DNA from: XN24 sp035514535
Lineage (GTDB): Bacteria > Pseudomonadota > Gammaproteobacteria > Steroidobacterales > XN24
Assembly: GCA_035514535.1 (NCBI GenBank)
Contig: DATKAZ010000061.1
Location: forward strand, 1 to 64,000
Reading direction: 5' to 3'
Length of the DNA: 64,000 nt
The notes below the pieces were generated by a model. The model worked only from the letters and a program-made list of their open reading frames with translations, had not been told where the DNA came from and did no database searches. Positions 18,877 through 27,541 of this stretch are shown here, in pieces. The position numbers and the translations under genes were made by a program. Numbering within the stretch: the first letter of the stretch is position 1; each line of letters starts with the position of its first letter.

Positions 18877-20547
18877 TCAGCTGAGAACGGCCCCTTGCGA
18901 GGCACAGCTCACCAGCCGGGCGTACTTCTCGAGCACCGTCCCGGGGCGCTCGCCGCCCGGCGGGCGCCAGTCCTCCAGTCTGCGCGCAATCTCGGCGGGT
19001 CCCACGCGCAAGGTGAGCTCGCGCCGGCGGGCGTCGATCTCGATCTCGTCGCCGTCGTCGATCGCCGCAATGGGGCCCCCTGCCGCCGCCTCGGGCGCCA
19101 CGTGGCCGACGACGAAGCCATGGCTGCCGCCGGAGAAGCGCCCGTCGGTGATCAGCGCCACCGAGTCGCCGAGGCCTCGGCCCATGATCGCGGCCGTGGG
19201 GGAGAGCATCTCCGGCATTCCCGGGGCGCCCTTCGGGCCGAGGTAGCGTATGACGACGACGTCGCCGGCGATAATCCGCCCGGCCAGGATGGCCTCGAGC
19301 GCCGCCTGCTCGCCGCCGAATACGCGGGCGCGGCCGACGAAGCGCTCTCCCTCCTTGCCGGTGATCTTGGCGACGGCGCCCGACGGCGCCAGGTTGCCCC
19401 TGAGTATCACGAGGTGGCTGTCGGCCTTGATGGGGCTGTCGAGGGGCCGCACGATGTCCTGGCCGGCTGGATAGGCGCTGACCGCCGCGAGGTCCTCGGC
19501 GAGGCTGTTGCCGCTGACTGTCAGGCAGTCGCCATGCAGCAGCCCGGCCTCCAGCAGCATCTTCATGAGGGGACGGATGCCCCCGATTCCGATCAGCTCG
19601 GACATCAGGTACCGGCCGCTGGGCCTCAGGTCCGCGAGGACCGGGACGCGCTCGCCCAGGCGGCTGAAGTCGTCGAGCGCGAGCGGCACGCCCGCGGCAT
19701 CCGCGATGCCGAGCAGGTGAAGCACGGCGTTGGTGGAGCCCCCGAGCGCGATCGTCACGGCGATCGCGTTCTCGAAAGATTCCCGCGTCAGGATGTCCGA
19801 GGGCCTGATGCCGCGCTGCAGCAGGTCGAGTACCGCGGCGCCTGCACGGCGACAGTCTTCGGCCTTGGCGGCGCCGACCGCCTCCTGGGCCGAGCTGTTC
19901 GGCAGACTCAGGCCGAGCGCCTCGATGGCCGAGGCCATCGTGTTGGCGGTGTACATGCCGCCGCAGGAACCGGGGCCCGGGATGGCCGTGCGCTCGACTT
20001 CGGCGAGTTCGGCCGCGGACACCGTGCCGCGCGCATGCCCGCCGACCGCCTCGAACACGGAGACGATATCGCGGCGACCTGCGCCTGGCCGGATGGTGCC
20101 GCCGTACACGAACACCGCCGGACGGTTCAGCCGCGCCATGGCCATCACGCAACCGGGCATGTTCTTGTCGCAGCCGCCGATCGCCACCAGGCCGTCGAAT
20201 CCCTCGCACGCGACGACCGTCTCGATGGAATCGGCGATCACCTCCCGCGAAACCAGCGAGTAGCGCATTCCAGGGGTACCCATGGAGATGCCATCCGAGA
20301 CCGTGACGGTGTTGAAGATCACCGCCTTGCCGCCGGCGGCGTCGGCGCCGGCCGCCGCTTCCCGGGCGAGCTGGTCGATGTGCATATTGCAGGGCGTGAC
20401 CTGGGCCCAGGTGGAGGCGATACCCACCTGGGGCTTGCCGAAATCCGCGTCTGAGAAGCCGACGGCGCGCAACATGGCCCGGCTCGGCGCGCGCGTGGCC
20501 CCGTCGACGACGGGGCCGGAATACCTGCGGGACTGCTGGTCGCTCAT
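18877..20547 (-). CDS. ilvD: Dihydroxy-acid dehydratase
   Basis: A 556-residue enzyme that dehydrates 2,3-dihydroxy-isovalerate and 2,3-dihydroxy-3-methylvalerate, the third common step to valine, isoleucine and leucine. The iron-sulphur cysteines are visible in AIGGCDKNMPGC (about residue 125) and GPGSCGGMYTANTM (about residue 197); the N-terminal RAMLRAVGFSDADFGKPQVG is typical. Length fits the short IlvD class. It faces away from the ilvC operon with about 410 bases of shared upstream DNA, so all the enzymes of the pathway are clustered here although ilvD is transcribed separately. Confidence 0.96.
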   Translation of the reverse strand: MSDQQSRRYSGPVVDGATRAPSRAMLRAVGFSDADFGKPQVGIASTWAQVTPCNMHIDQLAREAAAGADAAGGKAVIFNTVTVSDGISMGTPGMRYSLVSREVIADSIETVVACEGFDGLVAIGGCDKNMPGCVMAMARLNRPAVFVYGGTIRPGAGRRDIVSVFEAVGGHARGTVSAAELAEVERTAIPGPGSCGGMYTANTMASAIEALGLSLPNSSAQEAVGAAKAEDCRRAGAAVLDLLQRGIRPSDILTRESFENAIAVTIALGGSTNAVLHLLGIADAAGVPLALDDFSRLGERVPVLADLRPSGRYLMSELIGIGGIRPLMKMLLEAGLLHGDCLTVSGNSLAEDLAAVSAYPAGQDIVRPLDSPIKADSHLVILRGNLAPSGAVAKITGKEGERFVGRARVFGGEQAALEAILAGRIIAGDVVVIRYLGPKGAPGMPEMLSPTAAIMGRGLGDSVALITDGRFSGGSHGFVVGHVAPEAAAGGPIAAIDDGDEIEIDARRRELTLRVGPAEIARRLEDWRPPGGERPGTVLEKYARLVSCASQGAVLS

Positions 20548-20634
20548 CTCAAATACCGCCCTTGCCTATAAGGTGTGAACCACGCTGCCGACCGGAGCAA
20601 GGTCTGCCGCCGGGAGCAGCTTGTAAAAAAAAGG

Positions 20635-20665
20635 TTGACATGCGGGAAACCAACGTGCTTAGAAT
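20635..20665 (+). promoter_or_regulatory. Promoter of the ilv-leu operon
   Basis: A consensus -35 TTGACA (20635-20640) lies 19 bases before TAGAAT (20660-20665); TTAGAA one base earlier gives an 18-base spacer. An A-tract just upstream may act as an UP element. Transcription should begin near 20672, about 35 bases before the leader peptide ATG. Confidence 0.75.
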
Positions 20666-20706
20666 CGGGTCAATCTGATTGCACCGCAACAAGCGTTACC
20701 GAATCA

Positions 20707-20862
20707 ATGATCAACGGCAAGTCATATCGCAGGGTGGACACGAGGCAACGGCTGATCGCCGTGGCTCGCAAGCCCGCGCGCATGCCGTTGAGCACGGTCA
20801 ACATGCTTCTTGGTCTCATTATCGTGATTCTCGTACTCGGGAAGAGCGGGGTCATGGTGTAG
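20707..20862 (+). CDS. ilv operon leader peptide (attenuation)
   Basis: A 51-codon frame whose end reads MLLGLIIVILVLGKSGVMV. In the core LLGLIIVILVL, ten of eleven codons specify Leu, Ile or Val, the three end products of the downstream pathway. This is the composition of attenuation leader peptides (IlvL, IvbL). Scarcity of the charged tRNAs would stall the ribosome there. A strong terminator follows 34 bases after the stop and ilvC begins soon after it. No convincing ribosome-binding site is seen for ATG 20707; ATG 20782 and 20803 in the same frame would give 26 or 19 residues. Confidence 0.8.
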   Translation: MINGKSYRRVDTRQRLIAVARKPARMPLSTVNMLLGLIIVILVLGKSGVMV

Positions 20863-20896
20863 GAAGGCTAAGAAGCAGCAAACAACCGAACCAGAG

Positions 20897-20928
20897 AACC
20901 CCGCAACCGGCAACGGCTGCGGGGTTTT
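20897..20928 (+). terminator. Attenuator (intrinsic terminator) before ilvC
   Basis: AACCCCGCA (20897-20905) pairs perfectly with TGCGGGGTT (20918-20926), with TTTT at 20925-20928. It lies between the Leu/Ile/Val-rich leader peptide and ilvC, so it is the regulated terminator of an attenuation system rather than the end of a gene. Confidence 0.85.
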
Positions 20929-20955
20929 CGCGTCAAGGGCCAGGGGAAAAGGGTA

Positions 20956-21966
20956 ATGAGCATGAAGATCTACGTGGAATCTGACGTCGAGCCGGGCAAC
21001 GCGGGAGTGTCCCGCATCGCGGTGATCGGCTACGGCAGCCAGGGCCGCGCGCACGCGCTCAACCTGAAAGACAGCGGCTTCGACGTGACCGTCGGGCTGC
21101 GGCCGGGCGGGGCGAGCTGGCAGCAGGCCGAGGCCGACGGCATGAAGGTCGCGTCGCCGGCACAGGCGGCGGACGGAGCCGATATCGTGGCCATGCTCGT
21201 GCCCGACATGGCGGCCCCGGCGGTCTGGCGCGCCATCGAGAGCCACATCAAGTCCGGCGCCGCGGCGCTGTTCGCGCACGGCTTCAACATCCATTACGGC
21301 TCGATCAAGGCGCCGGCGACGCTGGACGTGATCCTCGTCGCGCCGAAGGGCCCCGGGGCCCTGGTGCGCAGGCAGTTCGAGGAGGGGCGGGGCGTGCCGT
21401 GCCTCATGGCGGTCGCGCAGGATGCGACCGGGCGGGCCAGGGCGCGTGCGCTCGCCTACGCGCACGGCATCGGCGGGACGCGCGGCGGCGTGCTCGAGAC
21501 GACCTTCGCCGAGGAGACCGAGACCGACCTGTTCGGCGAGCAGGCCGTGCTGTGCGGCGGCGTGACGGAACTCGTCCTGCAGGGCTTCGAGACGCTCGTC
21601 GAGGCCGGCTACCAGCCGGAGGTCGCCTATTTCGAGTGCATGCACGAGCTGAAGCTGATCGTGGACCTGCTGCACGAGGGTGGCCTCGCCAAGATGCACC
21701 AGTTCGTCAGCGACACGGCCAAGTATGGCGACCTGAGTCGCGGGCCGCGCATCGTGGATGAGCACACGCGCGGGCGCATGCGGGAGATCCTGGCCGAGAT
21801 CCGCGACGGCACGTTTGCGCGCGAGTGGCAGGCCGAGCACGAGGCGGGCCTGCCGCGCTACAAGGCCATGCTGGCGGCGGACCTGGACCACCCCGTGGAG
21901 CGGGTCGGCCGCGAGCTGCGCGCGCGCATGTCCTGGCTGAAGTCGGGCAAGCAGGCGGCGGCATGA
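20956..21966 (+). CDS. ilvC: Ketol-acid reductoisomerase
   Basis: A 336-residue class I (short) enzyme that rearranges and reduces acetolactate or acetohydroxybutyrate with NADPH. The Rossmann motif GYGSQGRAHALNLKDSG is at about residues 24-40, the cofactor-selecting loop is LRPGGASW, and the knotted C-terminal domain has ETETDLFGEQAVLCGG and EVAYFECMHELKLI, with metal-binding acidic residues. The final AA-rich tail is usual. First enzyme gene after the attenuator; the stop overlaps the next start (ATGA). ATG 20962 is an alternative start two codons on. Confidence 0.97.
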   Translation: MSMKIYVESDVEPGNAGVSRIAVIGYGSQGRAHALNLKDSGFDVTVGLRPGGASWQQAEADGMKVASPAQAADGADIVAMLVPDMAAPAVWRAIESHIKSGAAALFAHGFNIHYGSIKAPATLDVILVAPKGPGALVRRQFEEGRGVPCLMAVAQDATGRARARALAYAHGIGGTRGGVLETTFAEETETDLFGEQAVLCGGVTELVLQGFETLVEAGYQPEVAYFECMHELKLIVDLLHEGGLAKMHQFVSDTAKYGDLSRGPRIVDEHTRGRMREILAEIRDGTFAREWQAEHEAGLPRYKAMLAADLDHPVERVGRELRARMSWLKSGKQAAA

Positions 21967-23618
21967 GTTTCAAGGGCGCAGAACTGCTGGTCCGCGCCCT
22001 TGAACAACAGGGCGTCGAGTACGTCTTCGGTTATCCCGGCGGCGCCATCATGCCCGTCTACGATGCCCTGCTGAACTCCCCGATCAAGCATATCCTGGCG
22101 CGCCACGAACAGGGCGCGGCCCTCGCGGCGGACGCCTATGCGCGCGTCACCGGGCGTCCCGCGGTGTGCATGGCAACCTCCGGCCCCGGCGCGACCAACC
22201 TGGTCACCGGGATCGCCAATGCCTTCATGGACTCCGTGCCGCTGGTCGTGATCACCGGCCAGGTGCCCACCGTCGTGATGGGCACGGACGCATTCCAGGA
22301 AGTTGACGTGTTCGGCATCACGATGCCGATCGTGAAGCACAGCTTCATCGTCCGCCGTGCGGAAGACATCCCGAAGATCGTCGCCCAGGCTTTCCAGATC
22401 GCCGCGGAGGGCCGCCCGGGCCCGGTTCTGGTGGACCTGCCGAAAGACGTCTCCAGCGCGGTGCCGGCCGCGGCATCGATCTTCGAGATGCGCCGGCGCA
22501 AGCGCATCTCGCCCGACCCGGAGCAGGTGCGCATCGCGCAAGCGCTGATCCTCGCGGCCGAGCGCCCGGTGCTGTACGCCGGCGGCGGCATCCCGCTGGC
22601 GGGAGCGGTGGACGCCTTCCGCGCCTATGCGCGCGCCAGCGGCATCCCGACCGTCACCACGCTGAAGGGCATCGGCTCGCTGCCGACGCGTGATGAAAGT
22701 TATCTCGGCATGCTCGGCATGCACGGCAATCGCGCCGCGAATCGAGCCATCCAGGAGTCCGACCTGCTGATCTGTGTCGGGGCGCGCTTCGACGATCGTG
22801 CGACGGGGCGGCTAGACGGCTTCGCCCCCGGGGCCAGGGTCATCCACATGGATGCCGATGCGAGCGAGATCGGCAAGCTGCGCCAGGCGGACGCCGGGCT
22901 GCTCGGCGAGCTGCCGGAGTCGCTGGCGGCGATGCCCACGGGCCTGGATATCGCGCCGTGGCGGGAATGGTGTGCCGCGCGCAAGGCCGAGCATGCGTGG
23001 CGCTATGACGCGCCCGGCGAGTACATCTACGTGCCCGACATGCTGCGGCGCCTGAGCGAGGCCGCGCCCGATGTGACGATTGCCTGCGACGTCGGGCAGC
23101 ACCAGATGTGGGTCGCGCAGCACTGCCACTTCGATCGCCCCGAGCAACACCTGACGAGCGCGGGGCTGGGCACGATGGGCTATGGCGTGCCGGCCGGGAT
23201 CGGCGCATGCCTGGCGCGGCCGGGCACGCGCGTGATCACGGTCTCCGGCGACGGCTCGATCATGATGAACATCCAGGAGCTGGCGACCATCCGCCGCTAC
23301 GGCCTGGACCTCAAGATCCTGCTGGTGGACAACGCCTCGCTCGGCATGGTGCGGCAGTGGCAGCAGTTGTTTCACGCCGAGCGCTACAGCGAGGTAGACC
23401 TGTCGGACAACCCGGACTTCGTCGAGGTGGCGCGAGCGTTCGGCATCCCCGGCTTCCGCATCACGCGGCGCGACGAGGTGGACGGCGCCATTCGCCGCCT
23501 GCTGGAAACCGAGGGGCCGCTGCTGGCCCATGTCTGTATCGATCCGAAGAGCAATGTCTGGCCGCTGGTGCCGCCGGGCCAGAGCAACGACGTCATGATG
23601 GAGGAGCTGAGCGCATGA
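21963..23618 (+). CDS. Acetolactate synthase large (catalytic) subunit, IlvG/IlvB type
   Basis: A 551-residue thiamine-diphosphate enzyme making acetolactate or acetohydroxybutyrate. It has the N-terminal VFGYPGGAIMPVYDAL with the catalytic Glu in ARHEQGAALAADAYAR, the central FAD region GARFDDRATGRLDGFAP, and the ThDP motif GDGSIMMNIQELAT to VDNASLGMVRQWQ. The length and the very small regulatory subunit encoded next match the IlvGM (AHAS II) arrangement better than IlvBN or IlvIH. Overlaps ilvC by ATGA and the next gene by ATGA. Confidence 0.95.
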   Translation: MSFKGAELLVRALEQQGVEYVFGYPGGAIMPVYDALLNSPIKHILARHEQGAALAADAYARVTGRPAVCMATSGPGATNLVTGIANAFMDSVPLVVITGQVPTVVMGTDAFQEVDVFGITMPIVKHSFIVRRAEDIPKIVAQAFQIAAEGRPGPVLVDLPKDVSSAVPAAASIFEMRRRKRISPDPEQVRIAQALILAAERPVLYAGGGIPLAGAVDAFRAYARASGIPTVTTLKGIGSLPTRDESYLGMLGMHGNRAANRAIQESDLLICVGARFDDRATGRLDGFAPGARVIHMDADASEIGKLRQADAGLLGELPESLAAMPTGLDIAPWREWCAARKAEHAWRYDAPGEYIYVPDMLRRLSEAAPDVTIACDVGQHQMWVAQHCHFDRPEQHLTSAGLGTMGYGVPAGIGACLARPGTRVITVSGDGSIMMNIQELATIRRYGLDLKILLVDNASLGMVRQWQQLFHAERYSEVDLSDNPDFVEVARAFGIPGFRITRRDEVDGAIRRLLETEGPLLAHVCIDPKSNVWPLVPPGQSNDVMMEELSA

Positions 23619-23890
23619 ACCACACGCTGCGAATGAACATTCAGAAAGTCGAAGGCGCGATCATTCGGCTGCTGGGGCTCATCGAGCGCCGCGGCTTCTC
23701 GGTGACCGCCATGAACGCCCACTCGGACGATGCGGCGCAGCAGGTGGAAATCACGCTCCAGCTGCGTTCCACCGGCCGCTCCGTGGACACCCTGACGAGA
23801 CAGATCGAGAAACTCTACGACGTGCGCAGCGTGGCCTGCCTCGCGGCCAGTGAGCCGGCGGTCGTGATGGAGGAGAGCGTAGCATGTTGA
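23615..23890 (+). CDS. Acetolactate synthase small subunit, IlvM type
   Basis: A 91-residue single ACT domain (about 4-78: LRMNIQKVEGAIIRLLGLIE, RRGFSVTAMNAH). IlvM of AHAS II is about 87 residues and is not feedback-inhibited by valine, unlike the roughly 160-residue IlvN/IlvH, so size alone suggests valine resistance; this is inference. It overlaps the large subunit gene by ATGA and the threonine dehydratase gene by seven bases (ATGTTGA). Confidence 0.9.
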   Translation: MNHTLRMNIQKVEGAIIRLLGLIERRGFSVTAMNAHSDDAAQQVEITLQLRSTGRSVDTLTRQIEKLYDVRSVACLAASEPAVVMEESVAC

Positions 23891-25008
23891 CCAATGGATC
23901 CCTCGCCCTCGACCCGCTCGGGGAACGCGAGACGCAGGAGACTTTCCTGTCTGCCGTACCGGCGCGGGCATGCGCCCGCGACCTGGCCGTGACGCTGGGC
24001 GATGTCGAGCAGGCCATGGAAGTGGTGCGCAAGCACCTTGCGCCGACACGGCTGCTCAGCCACCCGCTGCTGAATCGACGCGCGGGCTGCGAAGTCTTCG
24101 TCAAGCTGGAGAACACCCAGGACATCGGCTCGTTCAAGATCCGCGGCGGGCTGAACCTCCTCGCAAGGATGTCCGCCGAGGATCGTGCCCGTGGCCTGGT
24201 CACGGCGACGCGCGGCAACCACGGCCAGTCGATCGCGTATGCCGCGAGAATGCATGGGGCGAGCTGCACGATTTTCGTGCCGCGCGGCAACAACGCGGAC
24301 AAGAATGCGGCGATGGCCGCATTGGGTGCGCAGGTCGTCGAGGCGGGTCACGACTTCGACGCGGCGATGATCGCGGCCGAGGAATTCGCGGCCCGCGACG
24401 GCGCCCGCCTCGTGCACCCGGCGCGCGACCTCGACCTTGTCGCCGGCGTCGGCACAATCGCCCTGGAAATGCTGCAGCAGGCCGAGGGACGGCTGGATGC
24501 GGTGTTCGTGCCCGTCGGCGGCGGCAGCATCGCGGCGGGCATGTCCGTCGTGTTGAAGGCCCTGAGCCCGGAGACGCACGTCATCGGCGTCTCGGCGGAG
24601 AACGCCCCGGCGATGCACCATGCGTGGCACACGGGCGAGCATCGCCCGTTCGCTGCCGTCGATACGCTCGCAGACGGGCTCGCGGTAAGGGTGCCGGTGG
24701 ACGTTACGCTCGGCCTGCTGCGCCCGCTGCTCGACGGCATGGTGCTGGTCTCGGAGCGCGAGATCCAGGAGGCGATTCGCACCTACGCCGAGACGGTTCA
24801 CCAGATGGCCGAAGGCGCTGCGGCCGCCGCCCTCGCGGCGGCCATGCGGCATGGCGGCGCGATGCGCGGCGGGCGCGTCGGCGTCGTGCTGACGGGCGGC
24901 AATATCGATGCCGCGACGCTGATGAGTGCGCTGGCCGGGGAGCGCCCGCAGCACCAGCCGCAGGCGATGCCTTACTTCCCGATCGGCGAGCTGTCCTATG
25001 GATACTGA
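23884..25008 (+). CDS. Threonine dehydratase, short form without ACT-like regulatory domain
   Basis: A 374-residue PLP enzyme making 2-oxobutanoate from threonine, the isoleucine precursor. The PLP Lys is in NTQDIGSFKIRGGLNLL (about residue 83), with ATRGNHGQSIAYAAR, the phosphate-binding glycine loop VGGGSIAAG and the late LTGGNID. Biosynthetic IlvA usually has about 500 residues with two C-terminal regulatory domains; they are absent here, as in the catabolic TdcB type. Its place inside the ilv operon nevertheless argues for a biosynthetic role. About 45 N-terminal residues precede the usual family start. Confidence 0.9.
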   Translation: MLTNGSLALDPLGERETQETFLSAVPARACARDLAVTLGDVEQAMEVVRKHLAPTRLLSHPLLNRRAGCEVFVKLENTQDIGSFKIRGGLNLLARMSAEDRARGLVTATRGNHGQSIAYAARMHGASCTIFVPRGNNADKNAAMAALGAQVVEAGHDFDAAMIAAEEFAARDGARLVHPARDLDLVAGVGTIALEMLQQAEGRLDAVFVPVGGGSIAAGMSVVLKALSPETHVIGVSAENAPAMHHAWHTGEHRPFAAVDTLADGLAVRVPVDVTLGLLRPLLDGMVLVSEREIQEAIRTYAETVHQMAEGAAAAALAAAMRHGGAMRGGRVGVVLTGGNIDAATLMSALAGERPQHQPQAMPYFPIGELSYGY

Positions 25009-26536
25009 CATCGATCGGCTGATCGTTTTCGACACGACGCTGCGCGACGGCGAGCAGGCGCCGGGCTGCAGCATGACCAGCCGCGAGAAGCTGCGTGTCG
25101 CGCGGGCGCTGGCGGAACTCGGCGTGGACGTCATCGAGGCGGGTTTCCCGGCGGCCTCCGACGGTGACTTCGAATCCGTGCGCCTCATTGCGCGCGAGAT
25201 TCGCGGGCCGGTCATCTGCGGCCTGGCACGCTGCGGCGGCAGCGACATCGAGCGCGCGTGGCAGGCGCTGCGGGAGGCGCAGCGTGCGCGGCTGCACGTC
25301 TTCATCGCGACCAGCCCGATCCATCGCAAGTTCAAGCTCGGCCTGGGCCGCGAGGAAGTCATCCGGCGCGCCATCGAGGGTGTGCGCGTGGCGCGGGCGC
25401 TGTGTGAAGACGTCGAATTCTCCGCGGAGGACGCGGCGCGCACCGAGCCCGAATACCTGGCGGAGGTAATCGCGGCCGTGATCGAGGCGGGCGCGACCAC
25501 CGTGAATATTCCCGACACGGTCGGCTATGCCGTGCCGGCGGAGTTCGCGGAACTCATCGCCTACCTGCGGGAGAACGTGACGGGAATCGAGCGGGCGGTG
25601 ATCAGCGTCCATTGCCACGACGACTTGGGGATGGCGGTCGCCAACAGCCTCGCTGCCGTGCAGGCGGGCGCGCGACAGGTCGAGTGCACGATCAACGGCA
25701 TCGGCGAGCGGGCCGGGAACTGCGCGCTCGAGGAAGTCGTCATGGCGGTGCGGACGCGTGCGGACCGATTGCCCCTGCGCACGGGCATCGAATCGCGCCG
25801 CCTGGCACCGACCAGCCGCCTCGTCGCGGCCGTCACCGGCATGGCCGTGCCGCGCAACAAGGCGATCGTCGGCGAGAACGCGTTTGCGCACGAGGCCGGC
25901 ATCCACCAGCACGGCATGCTGCGTCACCATGGGACTTACGAGATCATGCGGCCCGAGGACGTGGGACTTGGCGGCAGCCGCCTCGTGCTCGGCAAGCACA
26001 GCGGCCGGCACGCATTCCGCAGCAGGGTGGAGGCGCTGGGACTCGCGCTGGACGAGGCGGAGCTGGATCGCGCGTTCATCGCCTTCAAGACCCTCGCCGA
26101 CCGCAAGAAGGAGATCTTCGACGCGGACATCGAAGCGCTCGTCCTGCGCTCTGACGAGGTGGTCGCCGGGCCGTGGCAGCTCACGGCGCTGCGCATCCGT
26201 TCGGGGGAAGGTCCGCGCGCCTCGGCCGAGGTGGAACTGGTTCATGCCGACGGTCATACCTGCCGGGAATCGGCGCACGGCGACGGCCCGGTCGAGGCGG
26301 CATTCCGCGCTATCGAGCACGCTACCGGCATCGCTGTGGAACTGAAGAGTTTCGATATCCGCAACGTCACCGTCGGCGAGGACGCCCAGGGGGAGGCCGT
26401 CGTGAGCGTCGCGCACGGCGGGCGCGTCTGGCAGGGGAAGAGCTTCGACACGGACATCATCCAGGCCAGCGCGCTGGCCTTCACGCAGGCCGTCAACCGC
26501 ATCTGTGCCCGCCAGGGCGCGGACGCCGCGGCCTGA
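24998..26536 (+). CDS. leuA: 2-isopropylmalate synthase
   Basis: A 512-residue enzyme condensing acetyl-CoA with 2-oxoisovalerate, the first committed leucine step. The TIM-barrel catalytic domain begins LIVFDTTLRDGEQAPGCSM, has VHCHDDLGMAVANSLA with metal-binding histidines, and GIGERAGNCALEEVVMA. The HKHSGRHAF-like GKHSGRHAFRSR motif starts the linker, and the C-terminal 150 residues form the leucine-sensing LeuA dimer domain (VELVHADGHTCRESAHGDGP to ALAFTQAVNRI). It begins 11 bases inside the end of the dehydratase gene. Confidence 0.96.
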   Translation: MDTDIDRLIVFDTTLRDGEQAPGCSMTSREKLRVARALAELGVDVIEAGFPAASDGDFESVRLIAREIRGPVICGLARCGGSDIERAWQALREAQRARLHVFIATSPIHRKFKLGLGREEVIRRAIEGVRVARALCEDVEFSAEDAARTEPEYLAEVIAAVIEAGATTVNIPDTVGYAVPAEFAELIAYLRENVTGIERAVISVHCHDDLGMAVANSLAAVQAGARQVECTINGIGERAGNCALEEVVMAVRTRADRLPLRTGIESRRLAPTSRLVAAVTGMAVPRNKAIVGENAFAHEAGIHQHGMLRHHGTYEIMRPEDVGLGGSRLVLGKHSGRHAFRSRVEALGLALDEAELDRAFIAFKTLADRKKEIFDADIEALVLRSDEVVAGPWQLTALRIRSGEGPRASAEVELVHADGHTCRESAHGDGPVEAAFRAIEHATGIAVELKSFDIRNVTVGEDAQGEAVVSVAHGGRVWQGKSFDTDIIQASALAFTQAVNRICARQGADAAA

Positions 26537-26575
26537 CGCAATCGACCATCAAGGCAAAGGCAACGGAGTATTCAA

Positions 26576-27541
26576 GTGGCGCCGCAGTTTCCCCGCTATA
26601 TCTGGCAGAACGGCCGGCTGGTCGCCGGCGAGCACGCCACGGTGCATGTGCTGTCGCATGCACTTCACTACGGCTCCTCCGTATTCGAGGGCGTGCGGGT
26701 CTATCGAACGCCCGCGGGCTCGCGCGCATTCCGCCTGCGCGAACACATCACCCGGCTGTTCAACTCCGCCAAGCTGTATCGCATCGACATTCCCTACAGC
26801 CCGGAGGAGATCGAGGTGGCCTGCGGCCAGGCCGTGACGGCCAACGGCTTCGACAACGGCGCCTACATCCGGCCCGTGGTGTATCGCGGCTATGCCGGCC
26901 TGGGCCTGACCGCGCCGGCCGATTCTCCGGTCGAGGTGGCCGTTGCCGCGCTCGAGTGGGGCGCCTATCTCGGCGCGGAGGGACTGAAGAACGGCGTGGA
27001 CGTGTGCGTGTCGTCCTGGCAAAGGGTGGCCCCGAACACGATCCCGGCGGGCGCCAAGGCAGCCGGCGGCTACCTCTCCAGCCAGTTGATCAGCATGGAG
27101 GCGAAGCGCCACGGCTACGCTGAGGGCATCGGCCTCACGACCGACGGCATGGTCGGCGAGGGCGCGGGGGAGAACCTGTTCATCGTCAAGGACGGCCGGA
27201 TCTACACGCCGCCTGCGGCCTGCTCGATCCTGGCAGGGATCACGCGCGATACCGTGATCACGCTGGCGCGCGCCGCGGGCCTGGAGGTGCACGAGCAAGC
27301 CCTGCCGCGCGAGATGCTGTACTTCGCCGACGAGGTGTTCCTCACGGGCACGGCTGCGGAGGTGACGCCGGTCCGTTCGGTGGATCGTATCCAGATCGGT
27401 GGCGGCTCGCGCGGACCGGTGACCGAGATCGTGCAGGAGCGCTTCTTCGGCCTGTTCTCGGGCAAGACGCGCGACGCGTGGGGTTGGCTGCAGCCGCTGG
27501 CAGCGCCCGCGACGGCGCCGCTGGCGTCGGTGGCGCTGTGA
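26576..27541 (+). CDS. ilvE: Branched-chain amino acid aminotransferase
   Basis: A 321-residue fold-type IV PLP aminotransferase doing the last step for Leu, Ile and Val. Conserved features: HALHYGSSVFEGVRVY (about 31-46), the PLP Lys in AGAKAAGGYLSSQL (about residue 160), EGAGENLFIVKDG and FLTGTAAEVTPV. It starts with GTG, with ACGGAG upstream, after a 39-base gap from leuA, the largest within the operon. Its stop overlaps leuC (GTGA). Confidence 0.95.
   Translation: MAPQFPRYIWQNGRLVAGEHATVHVLSHALHYGSSVFEGVRVYRTPAGSRAFRLREHITRLFNSAKLYRIDIPYSPEEIEVACGQAVTANGFDNGAYIRPVVYRGYAGLGLTAPADSPVEVAVAALEWGAYLGAEGLKNGVDVCVSSWQRVAPNTIPAGAKAAGGYLSSQLISMEAKRHGYAEGIGLTTDGMVGEGAGENLFIVKDGRIYTPPAACSILAGITRDTVITLARAAGLEVHEQALPREMLYFADEVFLTGTAAEVTPVRSVDRIQIGGGSRGPVTEIVQERFFGLFSGKTRDAWGWLQPLAAPATAPLASVAL

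Noticed and set aside
18721..20454. Long plus-strand frame opposite ilvD (577 codons)
   Set aside because: It is a shadow of ilvD in a GC-rich genome; ilvD has all family motifs and the antisense frame has none.
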